Positions 54,071 to 63,794 of a stretch of DNA of 64,000 bases are shown in pieces. The notes beneath the pieces are model-generated. The model was not told where the DNA came from, did not search any database, and saw nothing but the letters and a program-made list of their open reading frames with translations. Source of the stretch: Salinibacter grassmerensis (GTDB taxonomy: Bacteria > Bacteroidota > Rhodothermia > Rhodothermales > Salinibacteraceae); assembly GCF_947077765.1 (NCBI RefSeq), contig NZ_CAMTTF010000002.1, forward strand, positions 310,001 through 374,000, written 5' to 3'. Made by a program: the position numbers and the translations under genes. Positions within the stretch are counted from its first letter, which is position 1, and the number at the start of each line of letters is the position of its first letter.

Positions 54071-54834
54071 CTGTTGTGGGGTGTGTGTTGTAGAGCTTGT
54101 CCGGAAAGGCCCGACGCGGTGCCCTGGTGGAAATGGTTTGCGTGTAGGGCTACTTCAAGAAGAGCTCTTCGTGGAGAGCCGTCCCGATCACAAGAACCTG
54201 GAGAAGAAGGAGTAGGACGGCATGCCCCACCCAGTTCTGGAGGCAAAACCTGAGACGTTTCCTTAACCCGACACGAGGATGGACGAGAATCGCGTCGCTC
54301 GCCAACGAAGTGGGGACAGTAAAAATTATCGGAAGGAATAAAGCTCTCCTACACGAGTGACCAGAAGATTAAAACCGGCACCATTTTTTCCTGACTTGGC
54401 CCAGAGCTGTATTTTCGCTTAACATGAATATGTATTTAAGACAGCTGAGAGGGGCGGGGCGATAAGAGGAAAGGTCGGGCCGACGCAGGAGAAAAGCGGG
54501 CCTGAAATCAGAGCAAGTGAGGCTGAGGCGCAAATTCTACACTTCTCTTCAGACCAGGATAACTGTGCTTTTGGATGATCGTTGCTGTCATGTCGACTGG
54601 CCGAAAATGCACAACTTCATTCGTCTTGACAATAAAATTTTCTATAGGTACAATTCGTGTGCCACGAAAAAAAGACAATGAAAGTCGCCTCACGAAGGTT
54701 GGTGCGAGAAAGGCATACTTCTTCGCACGCCTTTGAGTACCACATTTTGCCAAAACACACTGAAGCCCCGCGCCGGGCTGGTCTTTGGAAGGGACGGCCG
54801 ACGCGGGGCGCCCACAGCTACCGCTGCAAGCCCA
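54071..54834. other. AT-rich spacer before the giant protease
   Basis: 764 bases with no gene, markedly AT-richer from about 54300 to 54760 than the genome around it. At 54278-54296 it carries a 19-base exact copy of a stretch within the 3' end of the downstream protease gene (61911-61929), in the region encoding the last part of the sorting domain. It may be the worn end of a lost related gene. A G/C-rich inverted pair (CCCCGCG near 54765 and CGCGGGG near 54801) precedes the protease start. Confidence 0.5.
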
Positions 54835-57800
54835 ATGGATACAACGGTACAAAGGAAAGGTTCTGCGGCGCGCTCATGGACATCGATCCTGGGCGCTGCC
54901 CTCATGCTTTTTGTCGCTGCGTCGTTCTTTGCTGGGGCGGCGCTCGGTCAGGGAGCCGACCCCCCGGATACGTCTCTCGAGCAGGAGGGGGAAGGCACCT
55001 GGCACGATGATGTGCTTCGCATTAAGGTGGCCCCGGATGTCGCCAACCAGGCGACGCCCATGAAGCAGAATGGGGTTGCGATGCTTGGGGTCGAATCGAT
55101 TGACGCGCTCAATCAAGAGTTCGACGCCGTCTCGGTTGAGCCCCTGTTTGACGTTGGGGGCGAGTACGAAGAGCGCCACCGCGAATACGGGCTTCATCGG
55201 TGGTACGAAATTCGCCTCGCCGACGGAAAGGCGTCGGCGGACACGGAGGTGGAGGCGGCCACGAGTGCCTACTCGAACGCATCGGCTGTCTCTGTCGCCG
55301 AAGGGAAGGCCCGAACCCAGCAGCACGTCGTCGAGGACCCGCGGGCGTCGATTGCGCCGCTGCTCGACCCCCTGCCCGGCACGCCCGACGATCCGCTATA
55401 CGGAGACCAGTATGGGTTCCAAAACATCGAGGCGGAAGGGGGGTGGTCGACCCGAACTGGGGACACCACCGTTGTCGTGAGCATCCACGACTCCGGAATC
55501 AGCGGGAGCTTCGATGGGACCGAGACAACTGTCAACCATCCAGACCTTGAGCCAAATGTCTGGTACGGTGGAGATCCGAGCGACGGGAGCGTTCACGGGA
55601 AGAATTTCGGGGGTGGAGACCCGGCGGACCTTACTGACAACAACGGCCACGGGACGCACGTCACCGGAACAGTTGCTGCCCTCACCAACAATTCCTTCGG
55701 CGTGGCGGGCACCGCGGGGGGGAACGGAGAGTTTGCGAACGGTCGCGGTACCGGTGTTCGATACATGGTGACCACGCCAATCGGGGAAGAAGACTCCTAC
55801 GTGTATGCTGCCGATAACGGGGCGGTCATCTCACAGAACAGTTGGGGTTACACGAGTCCGGGGGTCTTCCCGCAGGCTCTGCAGGATGCCATTGACTACT
55901 TCATCGACAACGGAGGGGGCGATCATCTCGATGGGGGCATTGTCGTGTTCTCCGCCGGAAACGACGCCGACAATGGGGACTGGTTCCCGGCGGCGTACGA
56001 CCCAATCGTTTCGGTGGCCTCCACCGATCAAGGCGACAACGTGTCCACGTTCTCAAACTACGGGGAATGGGTCGACATTGCCGCGCCCGGCACTGGGATC
56101 CTGAGCACCTGGATCGCGGGGCAGGGAAACGTCGAGGATAACTTCCAATTTCTGAGTGGGACCTCGATGGCCTCTCCGCACGTCTCGGGTGCTGCCGCAC
56201 TAGTGGTGTCCGAGTTCTCGGATGTCAGTAGCCCCGATCAGGTGGAGTCGATCCTGGAGGAGTCCGCCGACGACGTTGGGGCGACACTCGACATTGGGGC
56301 CGGTCGCCTGAACCTGGCCCAGGCGCTGCAAGAGGACGACGGTAACGCGCCGGCGGCGATTACTGATCTGTCGGTGAACGACGTAGCGTCGGCGCATGTC
56401 GATCTGCAGTGGACCGTTCCGGATGGAGAGCCGACAGTCTACGACATTCGCTACTCCACCGACCCAATCGAGAACGATCAGGACTTCCAGAGTGCCACGC
56501 AGGTGGCCGATCCTCCGTCTCCGTCTGCCCCGGGTGAAACCGACGCCGCAACAGTCGAAGGCCTAACGCCGGGTACGGAGTACTTCTTCGCAATCAAGTC
56601 GTCGGACACGTTCGGCAACACGTCCGACCTGTCCAACGTGACGTCCGCGACCACCGAGAATGCGCCGGCGATTGCTGTGAATCCGGAGTCGGTGTCCCAG
56701 ACGCTCAGCACAGGCGAGTCCGGCTCTGACAACTTTGCGATTTCAAACGTCGGAGAGGACACACTTTCGTTCGCCCTACAGGCCGGCACGGGTGGATCTG
56801 ACATCGCCGATCCGATCGGCGAGCCAACGCAGCTTCGCAGCTTGACCGGTGCGCTTCCAGAGCGCCTCGAGCAGATGGAGGCGAACCAGCCACAAGACCG
56901 CTTCTCGTCGAGTGAGACCACCTACAAGGCCGAGCAAGGAGCTGTGCAACAGCAATCCGTTGAGGTCGAAGGGCGGCCTCTTGCCAAGCTTCTCGATGAG
57001 GTGGGAACGACCGGATTCGGAAATGACATCTTCAACTCGGAGTTCGAAATCTACTCCTTTGATCTCGGCGTTCCCTCTGACCTCACACTGGTGGACGATG
57101 GCGTGGACTCGTACGCCGGAAACTTCATTCAAGGGAATAACGAGGAACTCTACTGGATCGACAACGCGGACAATAACCTGAAGACGTATGCCCTCGACGA
57201 CGGCACCGTCGAGACGATTGGGGAACTGAACCCGCAGTCCAGCGATCCGGGATGGACCGATCTAGAGACAGATTACTCTACCGGAACGACGTACGTCACG
57301 ACCACCGATGCGCTTTACGAGCTCGATCCCCAGAACGCAGAGCTGACGCTCGTCGGTGAATTTTCCGGAGGCCTATTGCCTGTTGCCTTCGCGGTTGACG
57401 ATGAGGGGCAAGGATACCTCCATGACATCAGTGGTGACAACATCCTGACGGTTGATCTGCAGACGGCAGAGACGGAGGTGCTCGGGTCCACGGGCATCGA
57501 CGCCAACTATGCCCAGAGCATGACCTACGACCACGCGACCGACCAGTTGCTCATGGCGGCCTACAAGGGCTCCACGGCGTCCGTCCCGGCCGAACTCCGA
57601 GAGGTGAATATGGAGACCGGCAACACGGAGCTTATTGCTCCGATCGGGCCGGAAGGCGAGGCCAACGAGCTTGGATGGTTCGCCACGCCGGGGCCGAGCT
57701 TTCAGTGGTTGACGGCCGCGCCGACCGAAGGCGAGGTCGCCGCCGGGGAGCCCGGAGAGGACATTACGCTCACCTTCGAGACGGTCGCGGACGATGAAGA

Positions 57801-60800
57801 CGCGAACGATCTCATCGGGGGGCTTGCGTATTCCGGAAGTGTCCAGATCGAGAGCAACGATCCGGGCACGCCGGTGGAGGAGGTCCCGGTCACGCTAACC
57901 GTGGAGGGGAATCCGGCGATCTCCGTGGACGAGAGCCTCGGCTTCGGTGAGGTCTTTGCCGGCACGACGGGACGGGACACGCTGACCGTCACGAACACAA
58001 GTGACGACGCCATCCTACAGGTGGCCTCCATCGATCTCGCCGGGGACGATACCCCGTTCTCGGTGGCGGACGCTTCCCCATTCGTCCTCAACCCCGGACA
58101 GAGCGGAAGCATTCCCCTCACGTTCGAGCCGACGGAGAACGGCTCGTTCGAGACGACCCTTTCATTCGAGAACTCGGCGACCGGCACGCAGGAGGTCACG
58201 ATCACTGGTCAAGGGTCGCCGTTCGTCTCGATTGAGCCGAGCTCACTGGAGCAGGAGATCGACCTGACGTCCGGCGACTCCACGGCGACGCAGACGTTTA
58301 CGATCACCAACGAGTTCAGTGAGAGCCTTCCGTTCTCGGTGGTCGTTGAAGCCCTCGAGGGCGGAGGGGCCATGGACCTCACGCCGAAGTTGGCGGACAA
58401 GGAGCTCCGGCGCTGGCGCCAGCTGCAGCAGACACCCGCGCAGTTGAACTCGGACGCGGAGCCCGCAGAGCCGTCGCTGGGGCCGTCGCCCGACGATGGA
58501 GCGACGACGAGCTCCGCCGCAGCGCGCCTTCTGGATGGCACCCAGGTGCTGGACGAAACCGGCGTGACGGCCTACGGCGCGGAGGTGATTGCCCCCGAAC
58601 TCGTGGCCTTCGATACGGGGCTGCCGGGCGAGTTCACGGTCGTCGATGAGGGCGTGGACTCGTACGCCGGGAACTTTACATTCGGCAACAATGAGGAGGT
58701 GTACTGGATCGACAACACGGATAACACCCTCAAGACGTACGCCCTTGAGGATGGGTCTGTCGAAACGATCGGTGAGCTCAATCCGGAGGGATCGGATGTA
58801 ACCTGGTCGGACATGGAGACCGATCCGACGGACGGCACGACATACGTGACCGCAGGCGAAGGCAACACCAACCGGCTCTATGAGCTAGACGTGGAGAACG
58901 CCGAGCTCGACCTGGTCGGAGAGTACGCGAGCGGAAACCTCGTTGTGGCCCTTGCGATCGACGGCGAAGGAAACGCCTACGCCCACGAGATCTCCAACGA
59001 CGAGATTCTGAGTATCGATCTCGAGACGGCCGAGACGGAGGTTGTTGGTCCCACGGGCATCGATGCCAACTTTGCCCAGAGCATGACTTACGATGCGGAG
59101 ACGGGCCAGGTCCTCATGGCGGCCCTTCACAACTGTAGCTTCATTGGCTGTAGTGATGGGACGCTCCGCCAGGTGGACCGCGAGACCGGCAACACGACGC
59201 TGATCGGATCCTTCCCGGAAGGCGGGAACGATGAACTTGGCTGGATGGCTACGCCGGGCCAGGGCATCCCGTGGCTCGCGACGAACCTGGAGCAGGGCAC
59301 GGTCCCGGCCGGCGCCACGCTGCAGCTAGAGGCGCAGTACGATGCTACGCAGGTCGAAGAGGGCGACTACGAGGGCCAAATCAGCATCGTCGGCGACGAG
59401 TTGCAGGGTGAGCCCAGTGAGTCGGTTCCTGTAAACCTCTCGGTGGAGGCGGCACCGGTGGCGTTCGTCTCAAAGGACTCGCTTGGATACGGTCAGCTCT
59501 TCGAGCAGGATACGTCGAGTACGCAAATGGTTACGCTCCGAAACGATGGGGCAGCCGATATGACGATTACCGACGTGTCCATTGATTCAGAGAACTTCTT
59601 CTTCGATGGAGAGAGCGAGTTCACGCTCAAGCCGGGCGACGCGAGGATCTTCGACGTCGCCTTCACCCCGCAGAGTGTCGGGGAATTCTCGGCCACCATG
59701 TCCATCACTGGAGAAGAGGTGTCGGGAGAGGTCACTTTGACCGGAGAGGGCACCCCGGCGCCCGAATTGGCGCTTGCGCCCACAAGCTTCGAGAAGCAGG
59801 CCTACGTCGGCCAGACGCAGGACGAGGCCGTGGAGGTGACCAACACGGGTGGAAACCCGCTGGAATACGACCTCTCGGTCCTGCCGTCGAGTCCGCCGAT
59901 TCAGCAGCTGCTCGTCGAAGAAGGGTTTGGCGGTGAGGAATTCCCGCCGGGAGACTGGTTCCGCGCCGGTGCCAACGGCGGCCAGAACTGGACGACGGTC
60001 GGTGAAGGGTGCTCCTTCTACTTCGATGATCCGCAGCAGGCGTGCTTCTACTGGTCCCCCTCTACCGAGGGCACACAGCGCCTGATCACGCCTCAGATCA
60101 ACACGGAGGACGTTGCACAGGTGTTCGTCCAGTTCTCCCACATCATTGATGCCTTCAGCGCGGGCGAGTTCACAGTCCGTCTGGAGACGACCGGGGACGG
60201 TGGTGAGAGCTGGACCACGGTGGCCGAATTCCCAGCCCAGGATGTCGGCCCGATCGACGAATCGTTCGCAATCACCAATGAGGACGTGGGCTCCGACGAG
60301 TTCCACGTGGCCTGGACGTTCGAGGGGGACTCCTTCAACATCAATGGTTGGGCCGTCGATGATGTGCAGGTGTTCGCTGGAGGCGAGTGGTTGGCTGTCG
60401 ATCAGACGTCCGGGACCATTGCGCCGAGCGAGTCGGACACCCTCAACCTGACCGTCGACACGAACGTGCCCGGCATCCAAGAGGAGACGTATCAGTCCGG
60501 CCTCGGCTTCGTGACCAATGCGCCGCTCGCGGAGACCGCGGAGCTGCCGTTTACGCTGAGTGTCATCGAGGCCCTCTCCGTCACCGCCGAGCACTCTGAG
60601 GGCGACGGGGAGGTGTACCCGAACGAAGAGTTCACGCTGGACATGAACGCCGAGAGCCTCGACGACTTGGAGGTCTTCTCCTACCAGATGGAAATGGGCT
60701 TCAACACCGACCGCATGCAGGTCCAAGAGGTGACGACTGAGGGCACGCTCAGCGAAGGCCTTACCCTCACTTCGAACATCGACAACGAGGCGGGCGTCGT

Positions 60801-61962
60801 GACCATCGCCGCGGCCGACGACGGGCTGAATAGCAGCAGCACCGGGAGCGGTGAGTCCGACGGCGACGATGGAGCCGCTCTCTTCGACATCGAAGGCGAG
60901 GGCGTCCTCGTCTCGATCGAGGCGACTGGCCAGCCCGACCACGGAGAAATGGTCATGGACATGCAGAACATGGTGTTCAATGAAGGACAGCCGCCGGCCA
61001 CCGCGGTAAACGACACCATGGAGGTCATCCCACTCTACGGCGACACTGACCTCAACCTTGGAATCGGCGCCGGAGACGCAGGAGATGCTCTCGACTTCGT
61101 GGTTGGATCTACCGACCTCATCGAGGCGCAGCAGACGCACGCCGACGTTTCGGGGGACGATGAAGTCAGTGCCTTCGACGCGTCCCTGATCCTGCAGCGC
61201 ACGGTGGGAGGCATCTCTTGCTTCCCGGTCGAATCCGGCTGTGAGGAAGCGACAGAGGCGCTGGCTGCGACCTCGAAGGCGTCCGGCGACGCAAACACGT
61301 CCTTTGCCTGGGGCGAAGTGACCGAGCCGAAACAGGCCACCAGCGCTGAGAGCAAGAAGATGCAGCTGCCGCTGGTTCTCAACCAGTCCAGTCAGTCGGT
61401 GCAGGCCATCGACGTAACCACGAAGATTGATCCGGACAAGGTTGCCGTGAACGACATGACGGCCCAGCTTCCGGATGACTGGCGGGCGGTCCACCACGTG
61501 TCCGACGACGGGACCCTGAAGATCTCGATGGCGGGCACCACGCCGATCTCCAACGCTGGAAAGGTTGCGACCCTTACGCTGAAGCGGGAGGATTCCGACG
61601 CAACCCTGGAGATGGGTGGCAACGTGACCGTCAACGAAGGTGGCGTCCAGAAGCTCGAGACCAAGTCCATCGTGTCTATTCCGGACGAGTTTGCTCTGGA
61701 GGGGGCCTACCCGAACCCCTTCCGGCAGACCGCGACGCTGGAGATGGACCTACCCCAGAAGGCGAATGTGACCGTCGAGGTCTACGACCTGCTGGGCCGC
61801 AAGGTGCAGACTGCGCACCGTGGCGAGATGTCGGCTGGATCGGGCCGTACGGTCCGAATCAGCGGCTCTGATCTCTCTTCGGGCACGTACTTCTATCGCG
61901 CCCGGGTGGAGATGGACGAGAATCGCGTCACCGAGACCGGGAAAATGACGGTTGTCCGGTAG
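54835..61962 (+). CDS. Giant secreted subtilisin with cohesin- and dockerin-like parts
   Basis: A 2375-residue protein. The ATG at 54835 gives a signal peptide. An inhibitor-like propeptide leads to an S8 domain with Asp219 (SIHDSG), His272 (GHGTHVTG) and Ser444 (SGTSMASPH). A fibronectin-III-like domain (about 505-600) is followed by two copies of a module (about 740-960 and 1257-1480). Each has a propeller-like DSYAGNF...EELYWIDN part, which is followed by a beta-sandwich of choice-of-anchor type (SLGFGEVFAGTTGRDTLTV). A lectin-like domain, a cohesin-like domain (about 1913-2065) and a dockerin-like pair of Asp-rich loops (GDTDLNLG, ADVSGDDEVSAFDA; about 2069-2126) come next. The end (about 2286-2375) is a type-IX-like sorting domain: GAYPNPFRQTATLEMDL, VEVYDLLGRKVQ, SSGTYFYRARV. 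It is probably surface-bound or released. Confidence 0.88.
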   Translation: MDTTVQRKGSAARSWTSILGAALMLFVAASFFAGAALGQGADPPDTSLEQEGEGTWHDDVLRIKVAPDVANQATPMKQNGVAMLGVESIDALNQEFDAVSVEPLFDVGGEYEERHREYGLHRWYEIRLADGKASADTEVEAATSAYSNASAVSVAEGKARTQQHVVEDPRASIAPLLDPLPGTPDDPLYGDQYGFQNIEAEGGWSTRTGDTTVVVSIHDSGISGSFDGTETTVNHPDLEPNVWYGGDPSDGSVHGKNFGGGDPADLTDNNGHGTHVTGTVAALTNNSFGVAGTAGGNGEFANGRGTGVRYMVTTPIGEEDSYVYAADNGAVISQNSWGYTSPGVFPQALQDAIDYFIDNGGGDHLDGGIVVFSAGNDADNGDWFPAAYDPIVSVASTDQGDNVSTFSNYGEWVDIAAPGTGILSTWIAGQGNVEDNFQFLSGTSMASPHVSGAAALVVSEFSDVSSPDQVESILEESADDVGATLDIGAGRLNLAQALQEDDGNAPAAITDLSVNDVASAHVDLQWTVPDGEPTVYDIRYSTDPIENDQDFQSATQVADPPSPSAPGETDAATVEGLTPGTEYFFAIKSSDTFGNTSDLSNVTSATTENAPAIAVNPESVSQTLSTGESGSDNFAISNVGEDTLSFALQAGTGGSDIADPIGEPTQLRSLTGALPERLEQMEANQPQDRFSSSETTYKAEQGAVQQQSVEVEGRPLAKLLDEVGTTGFGNDIFNSEFEIYSFDLGVPSDLTLVDDGVDSYAGNFIQGNNEELYWIDNADNNLKTYALDDGTVETIGELNPQSSDPGWTDLETDYSTGTTYVTTTDALYELDPQNAELTLVGEFSGGLLPVAFAVDDEGQGYLHDISGDNILTVDLQTAETEVLGSTGIDANYAQSMTYDHATDQLLMAAYKGSTASVPAELREVNMETGNTELIAPIGPEGEANELGWFATPGPSFQWLTAAPTEGEVAAGEPGEDITLTFETVADDEDANDLIGGLAYSGSVQIESNDPGTPVEEVPVTLTVEGNPAISVDESLGFGEVFAGTTGRDTLTVTNTSDDAILQVASIDLAGDDTPFSVADASPFVLNPGQSGSIPLTFEPTENGSFETTLSFENSATGTQEVTITGQGSPFVSIEPSSLEQEIDLTSGDSTATQTFTITNEFSESLPFSVVVEALEGGGAMDLTPKLADKELRRWRQLQQTPAQLNSDAEPAEPSLGPSPDDGATTSSAAARLLDGTQVLDETGVTAYGAEVIAPELVAFDTGLPGEFTVVDEGVDSYAGNFTFGNNEEVYWIDNTDNTLKTYALEDGSVETIGELNPEGSDVTWSDMETDPTDGTTYVTAGEGNTNRLYELDVENAELDLVGEYASGNLVVALAIDGEGNAYAHEISNDEILSIDLETAETEVVGPTGIDANFAQSMTYDAETGQVLMAALHNCSFIGCSDGTLRQVDRETGNTTLIGSFPEGGNDELGWMATPGQGIPWLATNLEQGTVPAGATLQLEAQYDATQVEEGDYEGQISIVGDELQGEPSESVPVNLSVEAAPVAFVSKDSLGYGQLFEQDTSSTQMVTLRNDGAADMTITDVSIDSENFFFDGESEFTLKPGDARIFDVAFTPQSVGEFSATMSITGEEVSGEVTLTGEGTPAPELALAPTSFEKQAYVGQTQDEAVEVTNTGGNPLEYDLSVLPSSPPIQQLLVEEGFGGEEFPPGDWFRAGANGGQNWTTVGEGCSFYFDDPQQACFYWSPSTEGTQRLITPQINTEDVAQVFVQFSHIIDAFSAGEFTVRLETTGDGGESWTTVAEFPAQDVGPIDESFAITNEDVGSDEFHVAWTFEGDSFNINGWAVDDVQVFAGGEWLAVDQTSGTIAPSESDTLNLTVDTNVPGIQEETYQSGLGFVTNAPLAETAELPFTLSVIEALSVTAEHSEGDGEVYPNEEFTLDMNAESLDDLEVFSYQMEMGFNTDRMQVQEVTTEGTLSEGLTLTSNIDNEAGVVTIAAADDGLNSSSTGSGESDGDDGAALFDIEGEGVLVSIEATGQPDHGEMVMDMQNMVFNEGQPPATAVNDTMEVIPLYGDTDLNLGIGAGDAGDALDFVVGSTDLIEAQQTHADVSGDDEVSAFDASLILQRTVGGISCFPVESGCEEATEALAATSKASGDANTSFAWGEVTEPKQATSAESKKMQLPLVLNQSSQSVQAIDVTTKIDPDKVAVNDMTAQLPDDWRAVHHVSDDGTLKISMAGTTPISNAGKVATLTLKREDSDATLEMGGNVTVNEGGVQKLETKSIVSIPDEFALEGAYPNPFRQTATLEMDLPQKANVTVEVYDLLGRKVQTAHRGEMSAGSGRTVRISGSDLSSGTYFYRARVEMDENRVTETGKMTVVR
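57055..59270 (+). repeat. Two diverged copies of one module inside the protease gene
   Basis: Copy one is around 57055-57690 and copy two around 58605-59255, offset 1551 bases (517 codons, in frame). An exact 20-base match sits in both at 57100-57119 and 58651-58670. The remaining sequence is diverged at DNA level but clear in protein, so the duplication is old. Confidence 0.85.
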
Positions 61963-61974
61963 TCGCGGCGCGCT

Positions 61975-62052
61975 CCCCTAAGACGGGATCTCCTTAAGAT
62001 GATCAAGGGGTTCGAGGAGTTCATCTCCTCGAACCCCTTTGGTCCTTAGGGG
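61975..62052 (+). terminator. Large nested hairpin after the protease gene
   Basis: A perfect 15-base stem (62005-62019 with 62025-62039, five-base loop) is enclosed by an outer pair CCCCTAAG (61975-61982) and CTTAGGGG (62045-62052). Only short T-runs follow, so it may be a terminator or a processing structure. Confidence 0.65.
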
Positions 62053-62088
62053 CAAGATCGCTGTAATTGTACTCAGCCTTCATCCTTC

Positions 62089-63777
62089 ATGATCACGATG
62101 AGCGACCGATTCCTGATCGCGCCACTGGGTTTGATCCTCGTCTTCCTCGCCGGGATCGCGCCTTTACAGTCATGGGCACAGTCAGGCATTTCTGTGACCG
62201 TTCCTGAGGTGAATCCAGCTCCGGGGCAGGTTACCACTCTCAGCATTGAGGCGGATCTTGACGGAAAGAGTGTGGAAGAATACTCGAACATGAAGTTTGC
62301 ATTTGATGATGATGTACTCGAAATAGAAGAGGTTGAAGATGGTCGTGAACTTAGTTTTGGGTCAAGTAATCTTACAGCCAACAATTCTAAGGAGGATACT
62401 CTACGGGTCTCAAACGTATCAAGCGGATCAGTGTCGGGAAGTGGAGAATTTCTTCAGGTAGACGTAAAGCTAAAAACTGGTTCTCAAAGTCCAGGAACTT
62501 TTTTCAGGCTTACTCCGAGTGTGAAAGAGATAGGAGAGCCCTTTGTGGGCACATTCGGAGAGGCGGGTTCTGGGTCGGTGTTTGAAGTTGAGACCATCGA
62601 TCAGGGGAAAGTCGGCGATCTTACGGTTCAGAATGGTCGTCAGGAAGGATTCGGCAACACGGCGACGGTGACGGGCACCGTCACGCGAGCGTATGGCTCG
62701 TACGTGCGATTTCAGGACGACACCGGTCCTACGGGGGTAAGCGGTTTGACCGTCGGTCCCGTGAGCGGGGACATTCAACAGGACATTGCCGACGGCAACA
62801 TCGAGAAGGGGACTCGGCTTTACGTGCGAGGAACGCTCTCGGACACCGACGAGCTCCTTCGAATCGATAACACGGGCCTTGAAAACTACGTCATTCTGGA
62901 CCAGGGGATACTGCCGGCTCCTCAAGAGGTCTCCCTGAGCACACTGCAGTCCGGCGGTGAAGACTACGAAAGCGAACTCCTTCGTGTGGACGGACTCTCA
63001 TTCTCAAACACGAGCGGGACGTTCAATGCGAACACGACGTACACGGTTGGAGACGAGACCGCGAGCCTCAACTACCGCGTCGAGTCGAGCAATCAGACTG
63101 AGCTCATGGGCGAGCCCATCCCCATCGGGACGTTTACCTATGAGGGCGTGCTTGGAGAGTCGGGCACGGAATACCAGTTGGTTCCTATTCGCCCGGCGAC
63201 GGCCTTACCCGTCGACTTGACGCGCCTCACGGCGGTCCAGAGTGAGGAGGTTGTGGTGCTGACCTGGCGGACCGCCAGCGAAACCAACAATGCGGGTTTC
63301 CGCGTCCAGTACGAGCAGAACGCCGGCTGGCAAGAGCTCGGTTTCGTCTCGAGCAAGGTGGAGGACGGGACCACCGGTGAGGCCCAGTCCTATCGCTTTA
63401 CGGTCGACCGACGGCTCGGGCCGGGCACCCATCGCTTTCGGCTCGAGCAGGTCGACCTCGACCGGACGACAGCCCTCAGCGATACGGTGCAGGTGGAGGT
63501 TGGCATGGACGGGGCGCTGCACCTGAGCGCGCCGGCCCCGAACCCGGCGTCCACCCGGGCGACTCTTTCCTTTGCGGTGCAGGAGAGGACGAGGGCGGAA
63601 GTCGCGATGTACAACGTGCTGGGTCAACGGGTGCGGACCCTGTACGAGGGACGGCCGCCAGGAGAAGAGGGGCGACGGCTGACGGTGGAGACGGAGACGT
63701 TGTCCAGCGGAGTATACGTGGTGCGGCTCCGGGCCGGGGGGCGGACGAAGACCCGGCGTCTTACCGTCGTGCGGTAG
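62089..63777 (+). CDS. Secreted cohesin-like protein with type-IX-type sorting domain
   Basis: A 562-residue protein. The signal peptide ends QSWAQ. A cohesin-like beta-sandwich (about 33-165) has ISVTVPEVNPAPGQVTTLSI and later KFAFDDDVLEIEEVEDG. Two OB-like or DUF5689-like modules (about 190-375) and a fibronectin-like strand set (TAVQSEEVVVLTWRTASETN) follow. The end is the same type of sorting domain as the protease: SAPAPNPASTRATLSF, VAMYNVLGQRVRTLYEG, LSSGVYVVRLRAG. DNA of the cohesin-like part is AT-rich (21 of 60 bases GC at 62281-62340 against 40 of 60 at 62641-62700), suggesting a different origin. It lies 126 bases after the protease; binding to the latter's dockerin-like part is possible but untested. 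Confidence 0.8.
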   Translation: MITMSDRFLIAPLGLILVFLAGIAPLQSWAQSGISVTVPEVNPAPGQVTTLSIEADLDGKSVEEYSNMKFAFDDDVLEIEEVEDGRELSFGSSNLTANNSKEDTLRVSNVSSGSVSGSGEFLQVDVKLKTGSQSPGTFFRLTPSVKEIGEPFVGTFGEAGSGSVFEVETIDQGKVGDLTVQNGRQEGFGNTATVTGTVTRAYGSYVRFQDDTGPTGVSGLTVGPVSGDIQQDIADGNIEKGTRLYVRGTLSDTDELLRIDNTGLENYVILDQGILPAPQEVSLSTLQSGGEDYESELLRVDGLSFSNTSGTFNANTTYTVGDETASLNYRVESSNQTELMGEPIPIGTFTYEGVLGESGTEYQLVPIRPATALPVDLTRLTAVQSEEVVVLTWRTASETNNAGFRVQYEQNAGWQELGFVSSKVEDGTTGEAQSYRFTVDRRLGPGTHRFRLEQVDLDRTTALSDTVQVEVGMDGALHLSAPAPNPASTRATLSFAVQERTRAEVAMYNVLGQRVRTLYEGRPPGEEGRRLTVETETLSSGVYVVRLRAGGRTKTRRLTVVR

Positions 63778-63794
63778 GAAGACCGACCTGAGCG

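Noticed and set aside
59587-61497. 636-codon open frame on the minus strand
   Set aside because: Antisense to the protease gene. The protease frame has clear domains; this one has none.
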